6,867 bases of DNA from Thaumarchaeota archaeon UBA183 (GTDB lineage: Archaea > Thermoproteota > Nitrososphaeria > Nitrososphaerales > UBA183). A program made the translations under genes and the position numbers. The stretch spans positions 4,031 through 10,897 of the forward strand of contig DAEE01000007.1 of NCBI GenBank assembly GCA_002495205.1. Direction: 5' to 3'. The notes under the pieces were generated by a model. It searched no databases and was not told the DNA's origin. It was given only the letters and a program-made list of their open reading frames with translations. Shown here piece by piece: positions 1 through 5,118 of this stretch (within the stretch, counting starts at the first letter, position 1; each line of letters begins with the position of its first letter).

Positions 1-65
1 CGCCTTGCACGCGGGAGAACCCGAGTAGGGTCCCAAGGTCGGGGGTTCAATTCCCCCCCGGTCCA
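1..65 (+). tRNA. tRNA-Ala(UGC), 5' part outside the window, intron-containing
   Basis: The window opens inside the anticodon arm. Loop CTTGCAC (4-10) puts anticodon TGC at 6-8 after the conserved T, and stem 3' strand GCGGG (11-15) pairs with the visible CGC. The T arm is complete: GGGGG (41-45), loop TTCAATT (46-52), CCCCC (53-57). The acceptor 3' strand CCGGTCC is at 58-64, with discriminator A at 65. The U at acceptor position 70 (base 62) allows the G3:U70 pair that is the identity element of tRNA-Ala, and A73 also fits. No CCA is encoded (CTT follows). Twenty-five bases, not the usual five, lie between anticodon stem and T stem, which is best explained by an intron. The D arm and 5' acceptor strand cannot be seen. 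Confidence 0.85.
16..37 (+). other. probable non-canonical tRNA intron (18-20 nt) between anticodon stem and variable loop
   Basis: The region folds as a bulge-helix-bulge motif, the archaeal splicing-endonuclease substrate. The central 4-bp helix is 13-16 with 31-34 (GGGA/TCCC), with 3-nt bulges at 17-19 (GAA) and 35-37 (AAG). An inner hairpin pairs CCC 20-22 with GGG 28-30 around loop GAGTA. Cuts after the second base of each bulge remove 18 nt (19-36) and leave a 7-nt variable loop. Removal of 20 nt (16-35, 17-36 or 18-37, all giving the same product) leaves the standard AGGTC. The outer helix is weak, so the exact cut sites are uncertain. Confidence 0.6.
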
Positions 66-85
66 CTTCCAATGTTCTCAAATCC

Positions 86-93
86 TATATTAT
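86..93 (+). promoter_or_regulatory. TATA box of the CBS-domain gene
   Basis: TATATTAT is centred about 26 bases before the ATG at 115. That spacing puts the transcription start on or next to the start codon, so the mRNA is probably leaderless. No Shine-Dalgarno sequence lies before the ATG. The box sits in an AT-rich patch between the tRNA and the gene. Confidence 0.7.
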
Positions 94-114
94 CCCATTC
101 GGTGACCCGAAAGC

Positions 115-582
115 ATGGTTCAGGCGGAGACCACCGTCGCCAAGGTGATGTCAAAGGCTGTGATGTCCATAGAGCTGAACGCGAGCGCAAAGGACTGCGC
201 GAAAGCAATGGCCAAGCGCGGCGTCAGTTGCGCCGTCATAACCCAGGGCGGCTCGGCGGTCGGGATTGTGACCGAGAGGGACCTCGTCTCAAAGGTGCTT
301 GCAGAGAGCATAGACGCGAAGAACGTGCTCGTGAGGGACATAATGTCCACTCCGCTGATTACGGTCGGGCCGAACGCGACGCTGACGAATGCTGCCGAAC
401 TCATGGCGCAGTACCGCATCAGGAGGCTGGTGGTGGTCGGCAGTGCAGGGACCCTTGTCGGGCTGGTGACCACCGGGGACATAGCGAGGGCCCTAGCGGA
501 GAAGCACGGCTACCGCGAAGCCACCTTCAACGCCATGGCGAGATACTCAGAAGGCCAGTACGAAGGCGGACCCTACCAGTAG
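115..582 (+). CDS. two-CBS-domain protein
   Basis: This 155-residue protein is little more than a tandem pair of CBS domains. The first is at about residues 8-65 and ends GIVTERD (50-56). The second is at about 72-130 and ends GLVTTGDI (116-123). These Thr/Asp-containing segments are the usual nucleotide-contact positions of CBS pairs, which bind adenosine ligands such as AMP, ATP or SAM and act as energy or metabolite sensors. No catalytic, transporter or DNA-binding domain is attached, so it is a stand-alone regulatory module in the cytosol whose partner cannot be read from the sequence. The C-terminal 25 residues are polar and rich in Gly and Tyr. The ATG at 115 is supported by the TATA spacing. 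The stop is only 2 bp from the stop of the opposing Hsp20 gene. The family call is firm; the ligand and role are unknown. Confidence 0.93.
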   Translation: MVQAETTVAKVMSKAVMSIELNASAKDCAKAMAKRGVSCAVITQGGSAVGIVTERDLVSKVLAESIDAKNVLVRDIMSTPLITVGPNATLTNAAELMAQYRIRRLVVVGSAGTLVGLVTTGDIARALAEKHGYREATFNAMARYSEGQYEGGPYQ

Positions 583-584
583 CT

Positions 585-1181
585 CTACTCTACCCGAAGC
601 CTGATCCCACCCTGGCCCGACGACTTCAGGGGGATGGTCACTTCGAGGATGCCGTTGTTGTAGGCCGACCGAGCCCCCTTGGGGTCGACTATCCCGGGCA
701 GCTCCAGCTCCTTGTAGTAGCCCCGGTCCTCCCTGTCGACAGAGATGGTCATGGCCTTCTCGTTCACGGTTACTTCAATGTCCTCCTTCTTCACCCCGGG
801 CATTTCGGCGATGACCCTAACTTCCTTTCCAGAGCTGACCACGTCCACGAGCGGCTCCCGCTTGTCCTGGATGGCCTTCCAGGGCTTCCCTTCCCCGCCC
901 TTGACGTTGCCGAACTCCCTCACCACCGGTTTCCCGTCGGGGCCTATGGTGACCGAGTAGCCGTAGACAATGGGGCCTATCTCCTTCTTCACTGCCCCGT
1001 CCGGGGTCTTGGATTCCCTGACCAGGTTCTTGGGGAGCTCTTTCTCAAAGTCCTTGAATTGCTCCGAGAAGGCCCTCTCCATCTCCCTCATCATCTCGTC
1101 AATGTCGGGGAACCCCCAGGGACCAAAGGGAGATCCGCGCCGCCTCCGCATAGGCCATTCGTCGTCATCGTCGTTTTCCAA
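585..1181 (-). CDS. Hsp20/alpha-crystallin small heat-shock protein
   Basis: This 198-residue protein is an ATP-independent holdase chaperone of the small heat-shock family, which forms cytosolic oligomers that trap unfolding proteins. The alpha-crystallin domain spans about residues 109-186 and carries the signature NNGILEVTIPL (175-185). A C-terminal I-x-L motif (I193, L195) fits the oligomer-linking tail. The N-terminal arm is long: an acidic run of four Asp (4-7), four Arg (12-15), then a helix rich in Met, Glu and Phe (28-48). Before the domain comes the segment GPIVYGYSVTIGPDGKP (69-85), typical of archaeal Hsp20 proteins. The start is TTG at 1181: an in-frame stop lies 9 bases upstream, and a strong Shine-Dalgarno (1188-1194) precedes the TTG. 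The gene is divergent from the HtpX-like gene, which suggests shared stress control. Confidence 0.94.
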   Translation of the reverse strand: MENDDDDEWPMRRRRGSPFGPWGFPDIDEMMREMERAFSEQFKDFEKELPKNLVRESKTPDGAVKKEIGPIVYGYSVTIGPDGKPVVREFGNVKGGEGKPWKAIQDKREPLVDVVSSGKEVRVIAEMPGVKKEDIEVTVNEKAMTISVDREDRGYYKELELPGIVDPKGARSAYNNGILEVTIPLKSSGQGGIRLRVE

Positions 1182-1187
1182 CGCAGC

Positions 1188-1194
1188 TCACCTC
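1188..1194 (-). promoter_or_regulatory. Shine-Dalgarno site setting the TTG start of Hsp20
   Basis: GAGGTGA on the minus strand matches the archaeal 16S rRNA 3' end over seven bases and stops 6 nt before the TTG at 1181. It decides the non-ATG start. An upstream in-frame ATG at 1214 is followed by a stop codon and cannot be used. Confidence 0.75.
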
Positions 1195-1215
1195 TGAGGC
1201 AGGAAGCGCTGCATC

Positions 1216-1224
1216 AATTTATTC
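1216..1224 (-). promoter_or_regulatory. TATA box of the Hsp20 gene
   Basis: GAATAAATT on the minus strand is centred about 39 bases before the TTG start. Transcription would begin near 1194, giving a leader of about 13 nt that just includes the Shine-Dalgarno. It lies in the 119-bp space shared with the divergent HtpX-like gene. I see no clear operator repeat there. Confidence 0.6.
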
Positions 1225-1268
1225 TTTCAGCTGCTTTGGCCTGGTTTTGCAAGACTTACGGGAAAAGG

Positions 1269-1275
1269 CTTTTAC
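1269..1275 (+). promoter_or_regulatory. probable TATA box of the HtpX-like gene
   Basis: CTTTTAC, preceded by the purine-rich GGAAAAGG, is centred about 29 bases before the ATG at 1301, the leaderless spacing. The match is weaker than for the other promoters in the window. There is no Shine-Dalgarno before the ATG. Confidence 0.5.
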
Positions 1276-1300
1276 GCGCGCGACGGTCGGCGATTCCTGA

Positions 1301-2203
1301 ATGTCCGCTTCGATGTATGCGAAGATCACAGCCCTGTTCTTTGTCCTCACAGCATTGCTGATGGTGATAGGCTACGTGGTTGGCTGGTACTTCTTCGACG
1401 ACCCGATTACATTCGTCGGCCTCGCGCTGGTGCTCGCCGCAGTGATCAACTTCGTCTCCTACTACTACAGCGATTCGATTGTCCTTCGCATGAGCAAGGC
1501 CAAGATCATCCAGGAGTCGGACAACCCCACCCTGTTCAAGGTGGTGAGGAGCGTCGCCCAGAAGGCGAACATCCCCATGCCCAAGGTGGGCATTGTGGAC
1601 TCGCCCCAACCCAACGCCTTCGCGACAGGGAGGGGCCCCGACAGAGCGGTGGTCTGCGCCACCTCGAGCATACTCCAGACACTGACCCCCGACGAACTTG
1701 AGGCGGTAATCGGCCACGAGATCGGCCATGTCGTGCACAGAGACGTGCTGATGTCCAGCGTCGCGGCGACGATTGCCGGGGCCATTTCGTACATCGGCCA
1801 GATCGCGATGTTCTCGATGTGGTTCGGAGGGAACAGCCGGAGCAGGAACAACGGCTCCCCGCTCCTCATCCTCGCCATAATCCTGGTCCCCCTGGGCGCC
1901 TCCTTCGTCCGGCTTGGCATCAGCAGGGACGACGAATACAACGCCGACGAGTACGGCGCCAAGCTCACAAGGAACCCGGCAGGGCTCGTCACAGCCCTCC
2001 AGAAGCTAAGCACAAAGTCACAGACGAGGCCCATAGCCACCAACCCGGCCCAGGCACCTTCGCCTGCCACCGCGTCCCTGTGGATTGTCAACCCGTTCAA
2101 GGGGAGCTCTCTCGTCGAGATGTTTTCGACTCACCCCTCGCTCCAGCATAGAGTGGAGCGTCTCAGGAAGATTGGGCGCGAAATGAACGTCTACGTGCCC
2201 TAA
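1301..2203 (+). CDS. htpX: HtpX-like membrane zinc metalloprotease (peptidase family M48)
   Basis: This 300-residue integral membrane protease is predicted to cut damaged or misfolded membrane proteins. The zinc motif HEIGH is at 139-143 (His139, Glu140, His143). The third ligand is expected at Glu212 in the segment EYNADEYGA (212-220), as in other HtpX/M48B enzymes. Two N-terminal membrane segments (about 9-31 and 36-57) precede the catalytic domain, and two more hydrophobic segments (about 153-175 and 187-207) follow the HEIGH helix, as is usual for HtpX. A C-terminal segment with FSTHPSLQHRVERL (277-290) is also typical of the family. Length is normal and all catalytic residues are present. 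The start at 1301 agrees with the promoter spacing; a second ATG at 1313 is possible. The stop overlaps the stop of the opposing gene by 4 bp. The divergent Hsp20 gene suggests a proteostasis role. Confidence 0.94.
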   Translation: MSASMYAKITALFFVLTALLMVIGYVVGWYFFDDPITFVGLALVLAAVINFVSYYYSDSIVLRMSKAKIIQESDNPTLFKVVRSVAQKANIPMPKVGIVDSPQPNAFATGRGPDRAVVCATSSILQTLTPDELEAVIGHEIGHVVHRDVLMSSVAATIAGAISYIGQIAMFSMWFGGNSRSRNNGSPLLILAIILVPLGASFVRLGISRDDEYNADEYGAKLTRNPAGLVTALQKLSTKSQTRPIATNPAQAPSPATASLWIVNPFKGSSLVEMFSTHPSLQHRVERLRKIGREMNVYVP

Positions 2204-2688
2204 CCGAAGACGAGTTTCAGTATCGCGAGCATAGCCCCCACCTCGACCAGCTCATCTCTTCCTTCCCGTTCCGGTTCCTGTGCCATCTTTGCTGGCTGCT
2301 GCATGCTTCCCATGGTTGAGAGCGAGGGGAGCAGGGGGGCGGGGAAGAGTGCGGGAGTGTAGGACAGCGTCTGTGGTGGAGAGTATTCCTCAGGCGGGCC
2401 GGCCATCGCGGACACCGGTTGGGCGGTCCAGGATGCAGACTCGGCCATCTGCGCAGACATGGGCGGGGCTGCGGGGGGCGGGGAAGAAGGCTGGTAACGG
2501 CGCGGAGCAGCCCTTGTCGGCGCCTGGCCCGGCGATGGTGGTGCTTGGCGCTTGGGAGGCTGAGAAGACGCGGCGAGGGCGGGTATCAGCATGATGACGC
2601 CGAAGAAGGAGACGAGCAGGAATCCGAAGAACAGACCGACTATTATCAGGAACATGGCGAAGACGAACAGGTTCCTGTTCAATGGCAA
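2200..2688 (-). CDS. hypothetical proline-rich membrane protein
   Basis: I do not recognise this 162-residue protein. Residues 7-40 are almost entirely hydrophobic, enough for one long or two very short membrane helices, with glycines at 18, 22 and 30. Then comes a low-complexity linker (about 41-140) rich in Pro, Ala, Ser and Gln; about 26 prolines occur in the whole protein. A charged stretch (138-146) and a hydrophobic C-terminal helix (147-162) end it. The layout suggests a membrane anchor, an extended disordered arm and a terminal binding or membrane-touching helix. The start is read as TTG at 2688, about 25 bases after a TATA box; another TTG at 2682 and an ATG near 2655 are possible. 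The 4-bp overlap of its stop with that of the HtpX-like gene and its own promoter support a real gene, but not a function. Confidence 0.72.
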   Translation of the reverse strand: MPLNRNLFVFAMFLIIVGLFFGFLLVSFFGVIMLIPALAASSQPPKRQAPPSPGQAPTRAAPRRYQPSSPPPAAPPMSAQMAESASWTAQPVSAMAGPPEEYSPPQTLSYTPALFPAPLLPSLSTMGSMQQPAKMAQEPEREGRDELVEVGAMLAILKLVFG

Positions 2689-2710
2689 CAGCGCGGGAGC
2701 TGCGCCGCCG

Positions 2711-2717
2711 TATAAGG
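2711..2717 (-). promoter_or_regulatory. TATA box of the proline-rich membrane protein gene
   Basis: CCTTATA on the minus strand is centred about 25 bases before the TTG at 2688 and lies just downstream of the tRNA 3' end. The gene therefore probably has its own promoter, gives a leaderless mRNA, and need not be read through from the tRNA. Confidence 0.6.
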
Positions 2718-2763
2718 ATTGAAGATGGTGGGCCGGGGCGGAATTGAACCGCCGACCTTGGCG

Positions 2764-2802
2764 CGGCGCATCGCTTCGTTTCGCCGTCTTCTGCTAGCAA
2801 GA
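2764..2802 (-). other. probable second intron region of the tRNA (limits approximate)
   Basis: After the likely anticodon GAC (2805-2803), about 39 bases remain before the 3' anticodon-stem strand. They can form two adjacent hairpins: TCTT/AAGA (2802-2799 with 2790-2787) and CGGCG/CGCCG (2786-2782 with 2768-2764). A position near the canonical 37/38 site is expected, but I could not fit a regular bulge-helix-bulge here, so limits and number of introns are uncertain. Confidence 0.4.
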
Positions 2803-2810
2803 GTCAGAGC

Positions 2811-2828
2811 CTGACGGGGCAGTGCCCG
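2811..2828 (-). other. probable first intron (about 17 nt) of the tRNA, bulge-helix-bulge
   Basis: The central 4-bp helix GACG (2833-2830) with CGTC (2816-2813) is flanked by a 3' bulge AGG (2812-2810), a 5' bulge of 2-3 nt (TC or TCG, from 2829) and an inner hairpin GGGC/GCCC (2827-2824 with 2820-2817, loop ACT). A short outer helix AG/CT (2835-2834 with 2809-2808) closes it. It lies near tRNA positions 27/28, outside the canonical 37/38 site. The cut may be shifted by one base, and the 5' bulge is irregular. Confidence 0.5.
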
Positions 2829-2883
2829 ACGTCCTAACCATGCTAGACGACCGGCCCGTGAGAGGCCCGCCTCCGAACCCGCC

Positions 2884-2889
2884 TTTTAT
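2884..2889 (-). promoter_or_regulatory. TATA box of the tRNA gene
   Basis: ATAAAA on the minus strand is centred about 29 bases before the first tRNA base at 2857, the usual archaeal distance for a start at or just before the mature 5' end. Confidence 0.6.
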
Positions 2890-2967
2890 GCTTAGCATGA
2901 GAGGATGGTCACTGACGCAGGTGATTCGTTCGCCGATTGACGAGATGTTCGGGCCCCTTTCTAGCGA

Positions 2968-2976
2968 TTAAATAAT
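2968..2976 (+). promoter_or_regulatory. TATA box of the HMG-CoA reductase gene
   Basis: TTAAATAAT is the most AT-rich stretch of this intergenic region and is centred about 28 bases before the ATG at 3000, so the mRNA is probably leaderless. A purine-rich GGGGAGGCG (2981-2989) resembles a Shine-Dalgarno, but is too far from the ATG and would fall upstream of the expected transcription start. Confidence 0.65.
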
Positions 2977-2999
2977 GGCCGGGGAGGCGAGCCAGAGGA

Positions 3000-4277
3000 A
3001 TGACCGACAGCTCAGAGCTTCAGGGATTCTACAAGCTGCCAATGGAGAAGAGAAGGGAACTCCTGAAGAAGGCCACCTCCCTCGGCGATGACGAAATCAA
3101 GACCCTCGCGAACACAGGCGGCTTGCCACCCGAGACCGCGGACCACATGATTGAAAACGTGGTGGGCGGATACACGTACCCACTCGGGATAGCGACCAAC
3201 TTCAAGATCAACGGGAAAGACTACCTGGTTCCCATGGCCCTTGAGGAGCCGTCGGTAGTGGCTGCGGCCAGCAACGCGGCGAAAATGGCCAGGACGAAAG
3301 GCGGGTTCAAGGTAACAAACACAGGACCGGTGATGATCGGACAGATTCAGGTCGTGAACGTGCCAAAGCCCGAAGGCGCGAAGGCGAAGCTCCTCAAGAG
3401 CAAGAGCGACCTCCTGAGAAAGGCAAACGACCAGGACCCCATGCTCGTTTCGCTTGGGGGCGGAGCCAAGGACCTGAACGTCAAGGTCCTATCAACTATC
3501 AAGGGACCAATGGTAGTCGCCGAGCTGATTGTGAACACGGGGGATGCGATGGGGGCGAACGCGGTGAACACCATGGCCGAGGCCGTGGCGCCCATGGTGG
3601 AGGAGATCACCGGCGGAAGGGTGTTCCTTAGAATCATCTCGAACCTTGCGGACAGGAGGTTGGTCAGGGCAACGGCGGTATTCGAGAAGGAGGCGATCGG
3701 CGGAGAGGATGTCGTCGACGGGGTTGTCTACGCCTACGCCTTCGCTGACGCCGACCCCTACAGGTGCGCGACCCACAACAAGGGAATCATGAACGGCGTT
3801 GTGGCGGTCGGGATCGCCTGCGGGCAGGACATCAGGGCCCTCGAAGCGGGGGCGCACAGCTACGCATCGAGGAGCGGGAGGTACAAGCCGCTGACTACAT
3901 GGGAGAAGAACCGGGACGGAGACTTGGAAGGGACCCTCGAGATGCCGATGGCCGTAGGCTTGGTGGGGGGAGCCGCAAAGACGCACCCGGCAGCGAGAGC
4001 CAGCATCAAGGTTCTAGGCGTGAAGACTGCCATTGAGCTCGCCGAGGTCATGGGCGCCGTGGGGCTAGCCCAGAACTTCGCTGCGCTGAGGGCCCTCGCA
4101 AGCGAGGGGATTCAGAGAGGGCACATGAAGCTCCATAGCAGGAACGTTGCCATTTCGGCGGGGGCGACAGGGGAGCTTGTCGACCTAGTGGCGAAGAGGA
4201 TGATAGAAGAGAGGAGGATCCGCTTCGACAGGGCGAAGGAGCTCGTCGCCGAACTCTCGAAAGAGAGGAAGCCCTAG
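3000..4277 (+). CDS. mvaA: hydroxymethylglutaryl-CoA reductase, class II
   Basis: This 425-residue enzyme reduces HMG-CoA to mevalonate with two NAD(P)H, the committed step towards isoprenoids and archaeal ether lipids. It matches the class II form (Pseudomonas mevalonii type), seen in the segment PLGIATNF (61-68) and in overall length. Catalytic residues are in place: Glu83 in EEPSVVAAASNAA (82-94), Lys261 in THNKGI (258-263), Asp277 in IACGQDIRA (272-280) and His375 in the C-terminal flap GHMKLHSRN (374-382). The dinucleotide-binding segment GDAMGANAVN is at 181-190. No membrane segment is present, so it is cytosolic. Class II enzymes often prefer NADH, but the cofactor cannot be fixed here. 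In P. mevalonii the class II enzyme works in mevalonate breakdown; in an archaeon a biosynthetic role is more likely. The gene is single, with its own promoter. Confidence 0.96.
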   Translation: MTDSSELQGFYKLPMEKRRELLKKATSLGDDEIKTLANTGGLPPETADHMIENVVGGYTYPLGIATNFKINGKDYLVPMALEEPSVVAAASNAAKMARTKGGFKVTNTGPVMIGQIQVVNVPKPEGAKAKLLKSKSDLLRKANDQDPMLVSLGGGAKDLNVKVLSTIKGPMVVAELIVNTGDAMGANAVNTMAEAVAPMVEEITGGRVFLRIISNLADRRLVRATAVFEKEAIGGEDVVDGVVYAYAFADADPYRCATHNKGIMNGVVAVGIACGQDIRALEAGAHSYASRSGRYKPLTTWEKNRDGDLEGTLEMPMAVGLVGGAAKTHPAARASIKVLGVKTAIELAEVMGAVGLAQNFAALRALASEGIQRGHMKLHSRNVAISAGATGELVDLVAKRMIEERRIRFDRAKELVAELSKERKP

Positions 4278-4302
4278 TTCGCGACCTCGCGCGTGAAACT
4301 GC

Positions 4303-4308
4303 TATAAG
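4303..4308 (+). promoter_or_regulatory. TATA box of the DedA-family gene
   Basis: TATAAG, within GCTATAAGC, is centred about 28 bases before the ATG at 4333 in the 55-bp gap after the HMG-CoA reductase gene. The DedA-family gene therefore probably has its own leaderless transcript even though it follows on the same strand. Confidence 0.65.
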
Positions 4309-4332
4309 CGCACCGACCGGGCGAGGGCCAAA

Positions 4333-5118
4333 ATGCCGAGAAGCCTGTCCCCGGCCTCCTGGGTGCCCAGGAGCAGGTACCTCCTCGTCCTCGCTTTGGC
4401 CCTGCTCGTCGTGGGGTCCCTCCAGGCCGTAGACCTGATTGAGCTCCCCTTCGGGAGCTGGTTCTCCTGGCTGTCGGGGTCGCTGCTGTCGTCGGCCACG
4501 CTCAACTCGTTCATGTCGAGATACGGGTACGCGAGCGTGTTCACTCTCATGGCGCTCGAAAGCGCGTCAATCCCTGTGCCGAGCGAGGTGGTGCTCCCCC
4601 TGGCAGGCTACTTCGTGAGCACCAACAGCCTGAACTTCTGGGGGGTCGTAGCCGTGAGCACCGTCGCCAGCCTGGCCGGGGCCCTCGTAGACTACTACTT
4701 GGCGAAGTGGCTCGGGCGCCCCTTCGTCGTCGGCATTCTCAAGCTCTTCAGGCTCCACAGGAGCTCACTCGACAGGGCGGAGGCGTGGTTCGGGAAGTCT
4801 GCCCAGTGGACTGTCTTCGCCGCCCGGTTCGTTCCGGGGCTCAGGACTGTGATCTCTCTGCCCGCTGGGCTCTTCGAGATGAGCGTCAGCCGTTTCATCC
4901 TGATGACAGTGACAGGGTGCTTTGCTTGGTCCGTGATTCTTGTCTACGCAGGCGTCCTTGCCGGGTCTCCTTCGACGAGCACCTTCGCTACCTCCTCCGC
5001 TGTGATTGATGGCCTCTCGGGGTTGGTCGCCGCAATGTCGGCCGCCTACGTGGCGTACTACGTCCATGCCTCGAGACGGAGATCGCCCGTGGGTGCTACT
5101 CCATCATCGGTATCTTGA
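4333..5118 (+). CDS. DedA/VTT-domain membrane protein
   Basis: This 261-residue polytopic membrane protein belongs to the DedA (VTT, formerly SNARE-associated) family, whose members act in membrane homeostasis; some bacterial relatives flip phospholipid or undecaprenyl-phosphate carriers. The two re-entrant family motifs are clear: [18 protein letters not shown] (76-93, with Glu76, Pro81 and Glu85) and RFVPGLRT (165-172, with Arg165, Pro168, Gly169 and Arg171), followed by LPAGL (176-180). Membrane segments are predicted near 15-35, 65-95, 100-125, 160-185, 188-210 and 222-243. Charged residues that matter in studied homologues are kept. The C-terminal tail (249-261) is short, basic and polar. 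In an archaeon the substrate may be an isoprenoid-lipid carrier, which is inference. The last 23 bp overlap the 3' end of hutU on the other strand. Confidence 0.92.
   Translation: MPRSLSPASWVPRSRYLLVLALALLVVGSLQAVDLIELPFGSWFSWLSGSLLSSATLNSFMSRYGYASVFTLMALESASIPVPSEVVLPLAGYFVSTNSLNFWGVVAVSTVASLAGALVDYYLAKWLGRPFVVGILKLFRLHRSSLDRAEAWFGKSAQWTVFAARFVPGLRTVISLPAGLFEMSVSRFILMTVTGCFAWSVILVYAGVLAGSPSTSTFATSSAVIDGLSGLVAAMSAAYVAYYVHASRRRSPVGATPSSVS

Larger units (their letters stand above)
2726..2857 (-). tRNA. intron-containing tRNA, probably tRNA-Val(GAC), with encoded CCA
   Basis: On the minus strand the acceptor strands GGGCCGG (2857-2851) and CCGGCCC (2736-2730) pair fully. Discriminator A (2729) is followed by an encoded CCA (2728-2726). 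The D arm has stems GTCT and GGAC around AGCATGGTTA (2848-2831), and the T arm has GGCGG, TTCAATT, CCGCC (2753-2737), preceded by AGGTC (2758-2754). About 70 bases lie between D stem and variable loop, far more than one anticodon arm, so introns must be removed. Taking out a 17-nt element near 2828-2812 joins T to GGC, so that TGGC pairs with GCCA (2762-2759) and a loop starting CTGAC presents anticodon GAC. The acceptor and D arm also look like archaeal tRNA-Val. A second intron would follow; its ends and the 31:39 pair are unresolved, so the isotype is tentative. Confidence 0.88.

Noticed and set aside
72..1361. Long open frame on the plus strand, 429 codons.
   Set aside because: It overlaps the well-supported CBS gene in another frame, runs antisense to Hsp20 and has a low-complexity Arg/Gly/Leu-rich product; in GC-rich DNA such open frames are common.
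2419..2715. Plus-strand frame coding a Gly/Arg then Glu/Gln-rich protein.
   Set aside because: It is the antisense shadow of the proline-rich gene: its acidic stretch is the complement of the hydrophobic codons of the membrane anchor.
2390..2800. Open frame on the minus strand overlapping the tRNA and the proline-rich gene.
   Set aside because: It begins inside the tRNA gene and shares most of its length with the better-supported frame 2200-2688, which has a promoter, a clear membrane segment and a normal stop arrangement.
2888..2898. Palindrome ATGCTTAGCAT next to the tRNA TATA box.
   Set aside because: Eleven bases only, a single copy and overlapping a promoter; too short to claim an operator.
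2897..2971. Possible 24-residue peptide gene before HMG-CoA reductase.
   Set aside because: No TATA box at the right distance and no Shine-Dalgarno, and its stop codon lies within the TATA box of the next gene.
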